Below, in pieces: positions 40,784 through 50,185 of a stretch of DNA of 64,000 bases. The DNA lies in the NCBI GenBank assembly GCA_009772935.1, contig WOUR01000031.1:1-64000 (forward strand), given 5' to 3'. The number at the start of each line of letters is the position of its first letter. Position 1 is the first letter of the stretch. The notes beneath the pieces were generated by a model, which did no database searches, was not told the origin of the DNA, and worked only from the letters and a program-made list of their open reading frames with translations. The DNA comes from Rhodospirillaceae bacterium (GTDB lineage Bacteria > Pseudomonadota > Alphaproteobacteria > Reyranellales > Reyranellaceae). The position numbers and the translations under genes were made by a program.

Positions 40784-42685
40784 CTAGCTGGCGATCCAGA
40801 ACGTGTCGGGTTCGTAGAGGCCGATGTATCCGCCCGGATCCCACGCCCAGTAGCCCTTCTCGGGCACGTTGCGCACCTTCTTGCCCACCGTGACCGGCTG
40901 GCGCACCTCGTTCACGGTGCCGATCGAGAAGACCTGGTCGGCATTGACCGTCAGGATCTCCTCCCACGCCTTGCGTTTTTCAGCGGCGTCGGCTGACTTC
41001 TCCCACTTCTGCAACAGCCCGAGCAGCTCCTTGCCGACCTCCATGTCGCAGGGCTCGCCCTGCTTGCCTTTCGATTCGACGTAGAGGCCCCACTTCGGCC
41101 ATTGCAGCCCGCCCTGCATCACCGGCGTGAACTCGCGCGGGCTGGTGTCGACGGTCGGTGCGGCGGTCGTGACGCCGGCATAGGCGGTCATGATCGCCTC
41201 CCCCGATGTGGTGCGCAGGCGGAAATTGTCGGTGGTCTGCGGCTTCAGCAGCGCCTTGATGCCGATTTTTTTCCACTGATCGACGACCAGGGTCATGGTG
41301 TCGACCTCGTCGGCCTTCTCGCTCGAATGCTCGATCACGAACATGGCCGGCTGGCCGTTGGGCAGAAGGCGGATGCCGTCGCTGCCTTTCTTGGTGAGGC
41401 CGATCTCGTCGAGCAGCTTGTTGGCCGCCTTCACGTCGTGGATCGCCCATTTCTTCGCGTATTCCGGTTTGAACAGGGGCGAGCGCGGCATGATCGTGTT
41501 GGCGGAGGGCTTGGCCAGCCCGTTGTAGACGACGTCGCTCAACTCGTCCCGATTGATGGCCAGGGACAGGGCGCGGCGGAAGCGGACGTCGCGGTTGAGC
41601 TTGCGCCAGGTCTCGTCGTTGGCGTTCATGTTCGGATAGAAGGCAACCTCCGAGCCCGAGCCCTTCTCCCACAGGAGCGCCTTGATGCCGGACGTCTTGG
41701 CGGCGTCGCGCAGGAAGGTGTAGTCGCGCAGGCCGAGATAGCGCGGCTGCAGGTCCGATTCACCCAGCCCTGCCTTGGCCGGGATCAGGTTGGCCGCCAC
41801 CACCGTCAAGATCACGTCGTTGATGTAGGGCAGCTGCTGGCCCTTGCTGTCGATGCGGTGGAAGTAGGGGTTGCGCACGAAGACGAAGCGCTGGGCCGGC
41901 GGCACCGTGGTGAGGACCCACGGGTTGAGCGTCGGCAGGTCGACGTTGCTGTTGCCGTACATCGCGTCCTGGCGCTTGTAGACGTTGGCCCAGCGGCTGC
42001 CCTTGAAGCGCTTGAGGATCTCCTCCTCGTCCGTGTACTTGCCGTGCAGCGTCTTCATGTAGTGGGCCGGGCGGAACAGGAACAACGGCGCGGCGCGTGC
42101 CTGGCTCTCGATGAAGTCGGGGTTGGGCTTGTCCCAGCTGTAGCGGATCGTCACCTCGTCGAGAATCTCGACCTTCGGCGGCTTGCCGTCGACCAGCAGC
42201 TCGACGGAGGGACCGTTCGGCGACAGGTCCTTGTTGTTGGCGACATCCTCCCAGAAGAAGCGGAAGTCCTCGGTGGTGAAGGGATGGCCGTCCGACCATT
42301 TGTGGCCGGCGCGCAGCTTGAAGGTGAACTCGCGGCCGTCCTTGACCTCGTAGCTCTCGAGGATGTCGGGGTGCAGCTTGAACTTGTCGTCGTAGACGAT
42401 CAGTCGGGTGTAGCTGTAGACGGTCATCAGGCGGGTATCGCGCGTGGCCGCGACCAGCATGTTGAGCTGGCCGCCCTGCCGGCCGATGCCGTCCGCGCCC
42501 GAAAAGCTCTCTATCACCCGCGGCTGCTTCGGCAGGCGCTCGGTCACTGGTGGCAGGGCGCCCGACTTCACCTTCTCGCGCAGGCTCCGCGTCTCCTGCA
42601 GGGTGGGCACATCCGCGGCAAAGGCCGGAACGCTGCGCGCCACCAGCCCCATCAAAAGCGCCTGCGTCAGAACACGTCTTTTCAT
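40784..42685 (-). CDS. ABC transporter substrate-binding protein, family 5 (peptide/nickel type)
   Basis: A periplasmic receptor of 633 aa with an N-terminal export signal (MKRRVLTQALLMGLVARSVP). The family 5 signature lies in LHPDILESYEVKDGREFTFK, HKWSDGHPFTTEDFRFFWED and FRRALSLAINRDELSDVVYN. The substrate could be an oligopeptide or another polar compound. No permease or ATPase genes are adjacent, so it is an orphan receptor or works with a distant transporter. Confidence 0.92.
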   Translation of the reverse strand: MKRRVLTQALLMGLVARSVPAFAADVPTLQETRSLREKVKSGALPPVTERLPKQPRVIESFSGADGIGRQGGQLNMLVAATRDTRLMTVYSYTRLIVYDDKFKLHPDILESYEVKDGREFTFKLRAGHKWSDGHPFTTEDFRFFWEDVANNKDLSPNGPSVELLVDGKPPKVEILDEVTIRYSWDKPNPDFIESQARAAPLFLFRPAHYMKTLHGKYTDEEEILKRFKGSRWANVYKRQDAMYGNSNVDLPTLNPWVLTTVPPAQRFVFVRNPYFHRIDSKGQQLPYINDVILTVVAANLIPAKAGLGESDLQPRYLGLRDYTFLRDAAKTSGIKALLWEKGSGSEVAFYPNMNANDETWRKLNRDVRFRRALSLAINRDELSDVVYNGLAKPSANTIMPRSPLFKPEYAKKWAIHDVKAANKLLDEIGLTKKGSDGIRLLPNGQPAMFVIEHSSEKADEVDTMTLVVDQWKKIGIKALLKPQTTDNFRLRTTSGEAIMTAYAGVTTAAPTVDTSPREFTPVMQGGLQWPKWGLYVESKGKQGEPCDMEVGKELLGLLQKWEKSADAAEKRKAWEEILTVNADQVFSIGTVNEVRQPVTVGKKVRNVPEKGYWAWDPGGYIGLYEPDTFWIAS

Positions 42686-42817
42686 CGCCCGCCTCCCGGC
42701 TATTGCCCCGAACTCCGAGTTTGCGGGAATTATGATGCAGAACTAAGGCAGAAATCGTCGATTTTCTGAGGGTCGGGCCGGGAATAATAGACGCAGCCGC
42801 CACAGAGACGGAGTCTC

Positions 42818-43249
42818 ATGATGTCGAACGAGAGCTGGCAAACCGCGATGATCGAGCTGCAGGCGGCCCAGGAGGCCTTCGCGACCGGCGACGCCGGCCC
42901 ACTGCAGGCGCTCTTCTCCCATGCCGACGACGTGACGGTGATGGGTGGCTTCGGCGGCGTCGAGCGCGGCTGGGCCGAGGTCGGGCCACGGCTCGCCTGG
43001 GCGGCCTCGCACTTCCACGGCGGTGCCTACAGCCAACAGCTAGTCGGTGTAACCGTGGGGCAGGACGTGGCCTGCCTGGTCAGCCTGGAACGTTGGGCGC
43101 GGCAGGCGCCAGACGGTAAGCCCCTGCCGGTCCTCGACCTGCGCGTGACCCAGACGTTTCGCCTCGAAGGCGGGCGCTGGCGCCTGGTCCACCGGCATGC
43201 CGACGCGCTCGTGCAGAAGCAGGAACCGCTGTCTTCACGCACGTCGTGA
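42818..43249 (+). CDS. NTF2-like/SnoaL-type protein
   Basis: A protein of 143 aa with the cone-shaped NTF2-like fold, seen in the pattern AQEAFATGDAGPLQALFSHADDVTVMGGFG with VTQTFRLEGGRWRLVHRHAD at the end. Such proteins act as small enzymes or binding modules. Polyketide cyclase or isomerase activity is possible but unproved. It is divergent from the substrate-binding protein gene. Confidence 0.85.
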   Translation: MMSNESWQTAMIELQAAQEAFATGDAGPLQALFSHADDVTVMGGFGGVERGWAEVGPRLAWAASHFHGGAYSQQLVGVTVGQDVACLVSLERWARQAPDGKPLPVLDLRVTQTFRLEGGRWRLVHRHADALVQKQEPLSSRTS

Positions 43250-43361
43250 GGGACCGTCGCGTCACATATGATAGCCCGCAGTCCTGTTCGGTGGGACATT
43301 GCGAGGCAGGCCGGTCGTGGCCGCACCGAAATGCAATCTGGAGACTTGGACACCCCCACCG

Positions 43362-43934
43362 ATGACGACCAACAAGAAGGGCCCCTGGACCATCCTCTCC
43401 CAGAACGAGGTGTACGAGAACCCGTGGATCCGGCTGACCCACCACGAGGTTCTGACGCCGGCTCAGACGCCGGGCATCTACGGGCTGATCCACTACAAGA
43501 ACCTGGCCATCGGGGTCGTGCCGGTCGATGCGGAGGGGCACACCTATCTGGTGGGTCAGTACCGCTTCCCGCTCGATGCCTATAGCTGGGAAATCCCCGA
43601 GGGCGGCGGGGCGCACGGTATCGATCCGCTCGACTCGGCGGCACGCGAGCTGCGCGAGGAGACGGGGTTCGTGGCGCGCCGCTGGCGGAAGATTCTGGAA
43701 GCCGATCTCTCGAACTCCGTCTCCGACGAGCGCGCCGTCGCCTATCTCGCCTGGGGCCTGACACCGGGCGAGTCGGAGCCGGAAGCCACGGAGGAACTCG
43801 CGGTGAAGCGCGTTCCGCTGGCGGAAGCCTTCCGGATGGTCGAGGCCGGCGAGATCCGCGATGCGCTGAGCGTCTTGTCGCTGCAGGCCGTCCGCCTCCT
43901 GCAGCTGGAAGGAAAGCTCGACCTGCGGGACTGA
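43362..43934 (+). CDS. Nudix hydrolase
   Basis: A protein of 190 aa of the ADP-ribose/sugar-nucleotide pyrophosphatase type. WEIPEGGG precedes the Nudix box, whose RELREETGF half is intact. The Glu of the Gx5E half is replaced by Ile or Asp (GIDP), a variation also seen in relatives. The ATG at 43362 is chosen from homology; no strong ribosome site is close. Confidence 0.88.
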   Translation: MTTNKKGPWTILSQNEVYENPWIRLTHHEVLTPAQTPGIYGLIHYKNLAIGVVPVDAEGHTYLVGQYRFPLDAYSWEIPEGGGAHGIDPLDSAARELREETGFVARRWRKILEADLSNSVSDERAVAYLAWGLTPGESEPEATEELAVKRVPLAEAFRMVEAGEIRDALSVLSLQAVRLLQLEGKLDLRD

Positions 43935-44010
43935 GGCGCTGCCCGGGCTGGTCCGCTAACTGCAAATCGTAAAGACTGCGATCCGACGGCATTCCGGAGG
44001 TTCGCGCGCC

Positions 44011-44877
44011 ATGCCCCAGCTTCGTTACGAACAACTCCATCCCGAGTTAGGCGTCCGCATCCGCGGTATCGATGTGGGCAAGCCGCTCGCGCCCGACCTC
44101 GTCGCGGAGATCAACGCGGCGGTCGACCGCTATTCGTTCGTCTGCTTCCCCGACCAGACGATGGACGACGATCGCCAGCTTGCGCTCACGCGGCAGCTCG
44201 GCCGGCCCGAGCCCAGCCACACCAGCCTCGGCAAGATCGAGTATTTCGGCACCATCGGCAACGTGCAGCCGGACGGCACGGCCCTGGGCAACGCGCACAA
44301 GAAGACGATCTTCCTGACCGGCAACAACATGTGGCACTCCGATGCCTCGTTCAAACCGGTGCCGGCCTTCCTCTCGGTCATGTGCGCCTACGAGACTCCG
44401 TCCGTGGGCGGCATCACGATGTTCGTCTCCCTGCGCACCGCCTACGGGCGCCTGTCGCCCCAGCGAAAGGCCGAACTGGAACCGCTGATTGCAATCCACG
44501 ACTACGTCCATTCGCGCTCCAAGGTCGCGCCCGATGCCGTGTCGCCGGAGCTGGCCGCCTCGCTGCCGCCGGTGCGCCAGCGTCTCGTCCGCACCAACCC
44601 GGCGACGGGAGCGAAGAACCTGTTCCTCGGCAGCCACGTGCGCGAGATCGAGGGCATGGACCCGGCGGCGGGCCGCGCCCTGATCGACGCGCTGACCGAA
44701 GAGGCGACGCGGCCCGAGCACGTCTATCATCACGCCTGGCAGCCGGGCGACGTCGTGCTCTGGGACAATCGCTGCCTGCTGCATGCCGGCGGCGGTTACG
44801 ACGCCGACCGCCACCGCCGCTACATGCGCCAGACCCGCGTCAGCGGCGCCTGCTCGTCGCTGGAGGAGGTTGGCTAG
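44011..44877 (+). CDS. TauD/TfdA family Fe(II)/2-oxoglutarate dioxygenase
   Basis: A protein of 288 aa. The iron facial triad is His109-x-Asp111 (NNMWHSDASF) and His258 (NRCLLHAGG), with the 2-oxoglutarate-binding Arg near 269-273 (RRYMRQTRVSG). The family hydroxylates taurine, 2,4-D and related substrates. Which one is used here cannot be said. It follows the Nudix gene by 76 bp, but a shared role is not evident. Confidence 0.93.
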   Translation: MPQLRYEQLHPELGVRIRGIDVGKPLAPDLVAEINAAVDRYSFVCFPDQTMDDDRQLALTRQLGRPEPSHTSLGKIEYFGTIGNVQPDGTALGNAHKKTIFLTGNNMWHSDASFKPVPAFLSVMCAYETPSVGGITMFVSLRTAYGRLSPQRKAELEPLIAIHDYVHSRSKVAPDAVSPELAASLPPVRQRLVRTNPATGAKNLFLGSHVREIEGMDPAAGRALIDALTEEATRPEHVYHHAWQPGDVVLWDNRCLLHAGGGYDADRHRRYMRQTRVSGACSSLEEVG

Positions 44878-45014
44878 CCAAACCGCTTGCGACACGGGCT
44901 GGGCAAGCGCAGTCACGATGCCATACGGGCGGCCTGAGATACACCGCGTGACGTGCTTTCCCGACACAACGCACCCTGATACTGGTTGCTGGTGGGGGAT
45001 GATCCGACCGTTCC

Positions 45015-46124
45015 ATGACTTCGCAATCGCGTCGCTTCCTGACGCTCGACGCAACGCGCGGCGCCGCGGCGATTTGCGTCATGCTGTATCACTTCACGAC
45101 GAGCGGACTGTCGTCGGCTACGCTTTTTCCAAACGCCGCCGTGGCCGTCGACTACTTCTTCTGCCTGAGCGGGTTCATCCTCTCCTTCACCTACGAGCAG
45201 CGTCTGCGTGACGGCATGACGACCGGCGCCTTCATGACGCGCCGGCTGGTGCGTCTCTATCCACTGTATCTGCTGTGCATCCTGCTCGGGGTCGCGGCCG
45301 AACTCGTCGCGCCGAGCCTGCCACGGGAATGGGGCAAGTTCGTCACGGCGGGTGTCATGGCGCTGCTCTTTCTGCCGGCGTTTGTGCCCATCCCGGTGCG
45401 CATCGGAACGCAGACCATCGACGACTTCCTGTTTCCCCTCAACCCGCCGTCGTGGTCGCTGTTCTACGAGTTGGTCGTCAACTGGATATACGGCGTTGCG
45501 CGCCCCTCGACCCTGGCCATCCTGATCACAATGGCCATCTCGTTCGCTTGCTACGTGCAGAGCGTGCACTACCACTTCGTCCCGCCAGGATTCAGTCTCG
45601 GCACGTTCGGGGGCGGCCTGGCACGCTCGATCTTCTTCTTTCTGGGCGGCGTCCTGGTGTTTCGCATCTGGCAACGGGTTCCGCCGCGCCTGCCGGCGTT
45701 CTGGCCGATCCTGTCGTGCGTGGTGCTGGTCGCGATCTGCGCCCTGCCGTACGGGAAATTCACTTACCTCGCCACGGCGCTGCTGATTCCGATCCTGGTC
45801 TGGTCGGCGACCGTCGAACCGGCCACCCGCGCGGAACAAGTCACTTATTCCTGGCTCGGCGAACTGTCGTATCCGATTTACGTCATCCACGCCCCGCTCG
45901 TCATCGTCTTGCAGCCCGCAATCATCTCCCCGGGCACGCCCGCTTTCTCTTTCCCCATCGTGTTTACCCTCGCCGGAGCTGTCGTCCTGGCGGCGTTCGT
46001 GCTGTCGCGGACCTGGGATATTCCGGTGCGCCGCGCCCTTGCCCGGCCGGCCGAACGGCTACAGTTATGGCTGGCCGGTCTTGCGTCGAAGCCATGGCCG
46101 GGCAGGCCGACGGTCAAGAACTGA
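45015..46124 (+). CDS. Acyltransferase family 3 (OafA/YrhL type) membrane protein
   Basis: An integral membrane acyltransferase of 369 aa with about ten membrane segments. The catalytic His is His26 in AAAICVMLYHF, with Arg15 nearby (LDATRG); SGFILSFTYEQR and the ELSYPIYVIHAPLV segment are conserved. Such proteins O-acylate sugars of LPS, peptidoglycan or exopolysaccharide. The C-terminal SGNH domain found in many relatives is absent, but a separate SGNH protein follows 21 bp downstream. Confidence 0.92.
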   Translation: MTSQSRRFLTLDATRGAAAICVMLYHFTTSGLSSATLFPNAAVAVDYFFCLSGFILSFTYEQRLRDGMTTGAFMTRRLVRLYPLYLLCILLGVAAELVAPSLPREWGKFVTAGVMALLFLPAFVPIPVRIGTQTIDDFLFPLNPPSWSLFYELVVNWIYGVARPSTLAILITMAISFACYVQSVHYHFVPPGFSLGTFGGGLARSIFFFLGGVLVFRIWQRVPPRLPAFWPILSCVVLVAICALPYGKFTYLATALLIPILVWSATVEPATRAEQVTYSWLGELSYPIYVIHAPLVIVLQPAIISPGTPAFSFPIVFTLAGAVVLAAFVLSRTWDIPVRRALARPAERLQLWLAGLASKPWPGRPTVKN

Positions 46125-46145
46125 CGACGGAACCTCAGGAACGCG

Positions 46146-47276
46146 ATGCGACCAGCCTCCGGCAAACGTCCATTGTCGCCCGCCGCCGAATGGCTGGGAC
46201 GAATCTTCCTGATAGCCTTCTCGGTCGTCATCGGCTTGGGCGGTCTGGAGATTGCGAGCCGTCTCAATCGCGGAACGGAGTGGCTCACGCGCTGGCCGAA
46301 CTTCGTGCTGAACCAACAGGCGCGCTTCGAAGGCGAGTTGCAGGGACAGTTCGCCTTCGATCCGCAGCTGGGCTTCGTCTCGCGCCCCGACTTCCGCTCG
46401 GCAGAGGCCAATCACGACTCGCACGGCTTCCGAGTCGTGCAGGGCGGACAGGAGCCACCGGCAGGTACGCCGATCCTGGCAACCGGCGATTCCTTCACCT
46501 ATGGCGCCGAGGTCGCAGACGGCGAGACCTGGCCCGCGCTGCTGCAGGCCGACCTCAAGCGCAGGGTGCTGAACGCGGGCGTCGTGGGCTACGGCCTCGA
46601 CCAGATCGTGCTCTACACCGAACGGCTGGTGGCCCAGGAGAAGCCCGGGCTCGTCGTCGTGGGCTTCATCGCCGACGACCTGCAGCGCAGCGAGTATCGC
46701 CGCCTGTGGGGCAAGGAGAGGCCTTACTTCGAGCTTGGCGTAGGCAAGCCCGACGGCAAACTTGCCCTGCGCAACGTGCCGGTCCCACAGAGCGCGCCGA
46801 TCCCCTGGCACCTGCGCGTGCTGCGTGACGTCTTCGGCTGGTCCGCGCTGCTCGAGACGATCATGCGCCGCGCGGGCGACCCCTACGAATGGCAGGCCGC
46901 GGGTGTGCGCATCCTGCCGCGTGGCTCGGGCGAGGCGCTCGCCTGTCCGTTGATGCAGAAGCTGTCAGGTCTTGGCGTTCCAACTCTTGTCGTTGGACTC
47001 TACGCGCCGCCGGTGTGGCGAATGGAGCCGCGTCCGCCGTGGATCGTCGAGGAGATCCGCCAGACCCGCGCTGTCCTCGCCTGTGCGACCAAGGCGGGGC
47101 TTGGAACACTCGATACCTACGAGACGATCGATCGCGGGATGAAAGAGCTCGGCAAAGACGAGTTCTTCTTCAACTTCCACGTCTCGGCCGAGGGCAACCG
47201 GCGCATCGCCGCCGCCATCGCCGGCGCCCTCACCAGCGGCGCGGCCGTCTCGCCGGCGAAGCGCGTCGGCGAGTAG
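46146..47276 (+). CDS. SGNH/GDSL hydrolase-like protein with N-terminal membrane anchor
   Basis: A protein of 376 aa with one N-terminal membrane segment (residues 18-35) and a periplasmic SGNH domain. The block I nucleophile is Ser116 in ATGDSFTYG. Block II Gly is in GVVGYGLDQ, and the terminal His is in FHVSAEGNRRIA. Block III appears as GFIADD rather than GxND. It lies 21 bp after the acyltransferase gene and likely works with it as a split version of the OafA-SGNH fusion, adding or removing acyl groups. Confidence 0.9.
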   Translation: MRPASGKRPLSPAAEWLGRIFLIAFSVVIGLGGLEIASRLNRGTEWLTRWPNFVLNQQARFEGELQGQFAFDPQLGFVSRPDFRSAEANHDSHGFRVVQGGQEPPAGTPILATGDSFTYGAEVADGETWPALLQADLKRRVLNAGVVGYGLDQIVLYTERLVAQEKPGLVVVGFIADDLQRSEYRRLWGKERPYFELGVGKPDGKLALRNVPVPQSAPIPWHLRVLRDVFGWSALLETIMRRAGDPYEWQAAGVRILPRGSGEALACPLMQKLSGLGVPTLVVGLYAPPVWRMEPRPPWIVEEIRQTRAVLACATKAGLGTLDTYETIDRGMKELGKDEFFFNFHVSAEGNRRIAAAIAGALTSGAAVSPAKRVGE

Positions 47277-47290
47277 GCATCACCGTCCCG

Positions 47291-47959
47291 TTATCTCCGC
47301 CAGCGCGACACGAGTATCTGCCCGCCGACCGCCAAGGCTCCATAAGCGGCAATACAGAGGACCAGCAGTATGATGCCGCCGAGGGAAGGAGCCTGCAGGA
47401 AGGCCATGGCGCGGTCGCCCATCAGGGACACGACGACGAGGCCCGGCATCATGCCTATCAACGTCCCCAAGACGAAATCCGGGAAGCGGATCCCGCCCGC
47501 GCCGAGGGCCAGATTGGTGAGCGTCCCCGGAGCGGCCGGCACGATCCGGAAGCCAACGACCACCAGCACGCCACGTTCCTTCGCCAACCGAAGAACGGGC
47601 TGTATCCTCGGACCGAAGTTACGGGCGACCGCGTCCTTGCCCAGCCGGGCGCCGATGAAATAGGGGATCCAGCCGCTGAAGAAAACGCCGACGGCGGAGT
47701 AAGCAAAACCGGTCCAGCCGCCGAACACGGCCGCCGTTGCAAGAATGACCCCGTGTATGGGGAAGACGACGACTCCTGCGAGCAGGAACGCTCCCACCAC
47801 GACGGCGGGCGCCCACGGATGGCCGCGTGTCGCTGCCAGCCACTCTCCGATCTTCTCGGGCGTCACGATTCCGAGCGATCCAACGGCCCACCAGGCAACG
47901 GCAGTTCCCGTAACGACGACCAGCAGCGCGACAGTGACGAGAACAGAGTGAAGTCGCAT
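47291..47959 (-). CDS. TVP38/TMEM64 (DedA-related VTT) family membrane protein
   Basis: A protein of 222 aa with about six membrane segments. The VTT signature is seen in GGWTGFAYSAVGVFFSGWIPYF with FRIVPAAPGTLTNLALGAGG. Family members are lipid scramblase- or flippase-like proteins, some moving undecaprenyl phosphate, which would fit the glycan genes around. It lies 3 bp after gtrA. The function here is inference. Confidence 0.9.
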   Translation of the reverse strand: MRLHSVLVTVALLVVVTGTAVAWWAVGSLGIVTPEKIGEWLAATRGHPWAPAVVVGAFLLAGVVVFPIHGVILATAAVFGGWTGFAYSAVGVFFSGWIPYFIGARLGKDAVARNFGPRIQPVLRLAKERGVLVVVGFRIVPAAPGTLTNLALGAGGIRFPDFVLGTLIGMMPGLVVVSLMGDRAMAFLQAPSLGGIILLVLCIAAYGALAVGGQILVSRWRR

Positions 47960-47962
47960 GGG

Positions 47963-48358
47963 CTACGCTTGGGAGGCGAAGACGAAGCGCTTGTCGAGCT
48001 GGTACTTCACCCAGTAGCCGATGGCCAAGCCGATCACGCCGCCGAGGTATCGCATGCCCGTCGAGTGGAATGTGTACCAGAAGCCCAGTTCGACGGCCCA
48101 GAATATCGCCGTCGTTGCCAGCCCCATCGCGGCGTACAGCAGGAAGGTGAGGAGGTCGTGGGCCCGTGACGCCGGTCGGTAGGCAAAGATCAAGCGCTTG
48201 TCCCAGACATACTTGACCAACAGGCCGACACCCGTGCCGGCAATCATGGAATAGTAGAGGCCGGTGCTGCCGAGCAGGCGCCAAACCAGCTCCTGGCTTG
48301 CAACGTTTGCCAGCGTTGCGACCAGCGCTCCCGCCAAATATATGACAACCAGATTCAT
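47963..48358 (-). CDS. GtrA family membrane protein
   Basis: A protein of 131 aa with four membrane segments. The paired motifs KYVWDKRLIF and KYQLDKRFVF are the GtrA hallmark. GtrA-type proteins are thought to flip polyprenyl-linked sugars across the inner membrane for LPS or wall glycan modification. The ATG at 48358 gives the usual length. It is divergent from the membrane glycosyltransferase gene, with 109 bp between. Confidence 0.92.
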   Translation of the reverse strand: MNLVVIYLAGALVATLANVASQELVWRLLGSTGLYYSMIAGTGVGLLVKYVWDKRLIFAYRPASRAHDLLTFLLYAAMGLATTAIFWAVELGFWYTFHSTGMRYLGGVIGLAIGYWVKYQLDKRFVFASQA

Positions 48359-48379
48359 TGATGGCGACAATATATACTG

Positions 48380-48394
48380 TTCTCGTGACGAGAA
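48380..48394. promoter_or_regulatory. Inverted repeat in the gtrA/glycosyltransferase divergent gap
   Basis: TTCTCG-TGA-CGAGAA is a perfect 6-bp inverted repeat with a 3-nt spacer, next to an AT-rich run (AATATATACT). It is a candidate operator for the divergent pair. No regulator gene is adjacent. Confidence 0.4.
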
Positions 48395-48467
48395 GAGGGA
48401 ATTGCGTAGGGTTGTATTCGCAGTATCCGGCGCTCGTCTCCGGACAGTATGGCAGGCGATACAGGCG

Positions 48468-50021
48468 ATGAAAAAGATTCTCCCCGTCCTTCTCCTCGCG
48501 TTGATCGGCGCGTGCCTTGCGTTCAAAGGCGCCGAAAGCGTCAATCGACTGATGTCGTCCGACCTGGTCGCCGTTGCATTCGCCGAGGGCGGCGACGATG
48601 CCTACTACTATTTGACCATCGCCCGTAACGCCGCCCGCGGGTTCGGTATCACCATCGACGGGGTGGAGTGGACGTCGGGCATCCAGCCTCTCTGGGGCCT
48701 CGTCTGCGCCATCGCCTACCTGGCGGGCTCCGATCGCGCCGCATTCTCGCTCCTCTACTTGACGAGCTACGTGCTTTGGATCGCTGGCGCTTTTCTGCTT
48801 GTCGTGTTCGCCCAACGCGCGACCCGGTTGCCCCTTCCCGTACTCGCGATACCGCTGATCGCGGGCTTGTTTTTCTGGGATCGCCAGCTCAACGACCTTT
48901 ACATGAACGGGATGGAGAGCGGGCTTTACATCTCGGCCCTCCTGCTCTTCCTGCTGGTCGGCCAACGCAGCGCCGGAACCAAGGTTCGGACGCCCAGCGT
49001 CCGGCGTGCCGTGGTATTCGGCCTGTCGGCAGGGTTCCTCATGCTCGCGCGCAACGACGGCGTCTTCGTCTGCGCGTTCGTCATGATCGCCTTGCTGATC
49101 GGGGATCGTTCGATTGCGCGGCTGTACGAACTGATGGTCGCCGGTGTGATCGCCTGCGCTCTGGTGCTGCCCTGGATCGCTTACTGCTACTGGGTGGCCG
49201 GGCTGCTCGTGCCCCAGAGCGGGGTCGCAACATCGGCTGCACTGCGACCTTTCAGTCATCCGCTCGATACGATCCGCGCCTTCATCGTCTCCTTCATTCC
49301 GATCCTGTTCGTCCGCGTGAGGATGTTGCTGACTGAAACTCCGTTGGTCGGCGGGCTGATTGCCGGGCTTCTGACGATCGGGCTGACGTTTGCCGTATTC
49401 CGGCCGCGGTCCCCGTTGGCAGACAGGGCGACGCGTCTTGTCTTGCTGGCATTTGCCGCGTCGAACGTCGTGCTGCTTGCCTACTATCCCCTGGTCAGCT
49501 CTGCGGTCCAATTCTACGAGCGCTATTTCGGGCCCGTGAAACTTCTGGTCATCATCATGACTTCGCTGGTGATTGTCGGCGCCGCAAGGCGATTCGAAGC
49601 GTCGAAGGTGTTCGCGAGCGTGGCATCCCTTGCCGTCGTGGCCGCCGTTCTGTCCAATGTCTACTGGATCGCCGAGCCTTGGGGCGTTCCGTACCGGGGC
49701 TATTTCGGCTCATCGGCCTACGCCCTGGCCCGGTCGCCATTCATGTCGGACGGGTCGCGCATCGGCATGATGGAGTCGGGGCGTTTCGGTTTCATGCTGC
49801 CCGATCGTGTCGTGAACCTGGACGGAAAGATGCGGGTGCCGGCATTGCGAGCCCTTCAGCAGGGCAAGCTCGACGAGGAAATCCGGCGCGGCAATTTCGA
49901 CTACATCCTTCTGAATGTGTTCGATGAGGCTTTCTTCGACGAACGCGCGCCGGCGTGGCGCCGCCGCTACAGTAAGGTCGGCCAGCTCGGCACGCTCGCC
50001 GTGTTCGAGCGCACGCAGTGA
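48468..50021 (+). CDS. Multi-pass membrane glycosyltransferase (GT-C-like)
   Basis: A protein of 517 aa with about ten membrane segments. The first periplasmic loop carries EGGDDAYYYLTIARN with a DD motif, followed by GIQPLWG, which is typical of polyprenyl-phosphate-sugar-dependent GT-C enzymes. The C-terminal ~100 residues are soluble (LPDRVVNLDGKMRVPALRAL). It probably transfers a sugar from a lipid carrier supplied by GtrA. The next 164 bp to 50185 contain no recognisable gene. Confidence 0.8.
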   Translation: MKKILPVLLLALIGACLAFKGAESVNRLMSSDLVAVAFAEGGDDAYYYLTIARNAARGFGITIDGVEWTSGIQPLWGLVCAIAYLAGSDRAAFSLLYLTSYVLWIAGAFLLVVFAQRATRLPLPVLAIPLIAGLFFWDRQLNDLYMNGMESGLYISALLLFLLVGQRSAGTKVRTPSVRRAVVFGLSAGFLMLARNDGVFVCAFVMIALLIGDRSIARLYELMVAGVIACALVLPWIAYCYWVAGLLVPQSGVATSAALRPFSHPLDTIRAFIVSFIPILFVRVRMLLTETPLVGGLIAGLLTIGLTFAVFRPRSPLADRATRLVLLAFAASNVVLLAYYPLVSSAVQFYERYFGPVKLLVIIMTSLVIVGAARRFEASKVFASVASLAVVAAVLSNVYWIAEPWGVPYRGYFGSSAYALARSPFMSDGSRIGMMESGRFGFMLPDRVVNLDGKMRVPALRALQQGKLDEEIRRGNFDYILLNVFDEAFFDERAPAWRRRYSKVGQLGTLAVFERTQ

Positions 50022-50185
50022 CGAAACGTTGCTCGGCCGGGCACTGGCCGGGGCCGTGAGACACAAGGTCGTGCTGGCGGCCAAGTCGGCGGACGAGGTT
50101 GGCGCAGCTCTCTTCGCACCGCCGCGCGCCGCCGCGGGCACTCGCTATCTCGAAGCGCAGATGACGGTCGTTTACGTTCAGATTG

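Noticed and set aside
50022-50185. Possible short gene after the membrane glycosyltransferase
   Set aside because: An open frame exists, but there is no ribosome site, motif or plausible start, and it overlaps the glycosyltransferase end in another frame.
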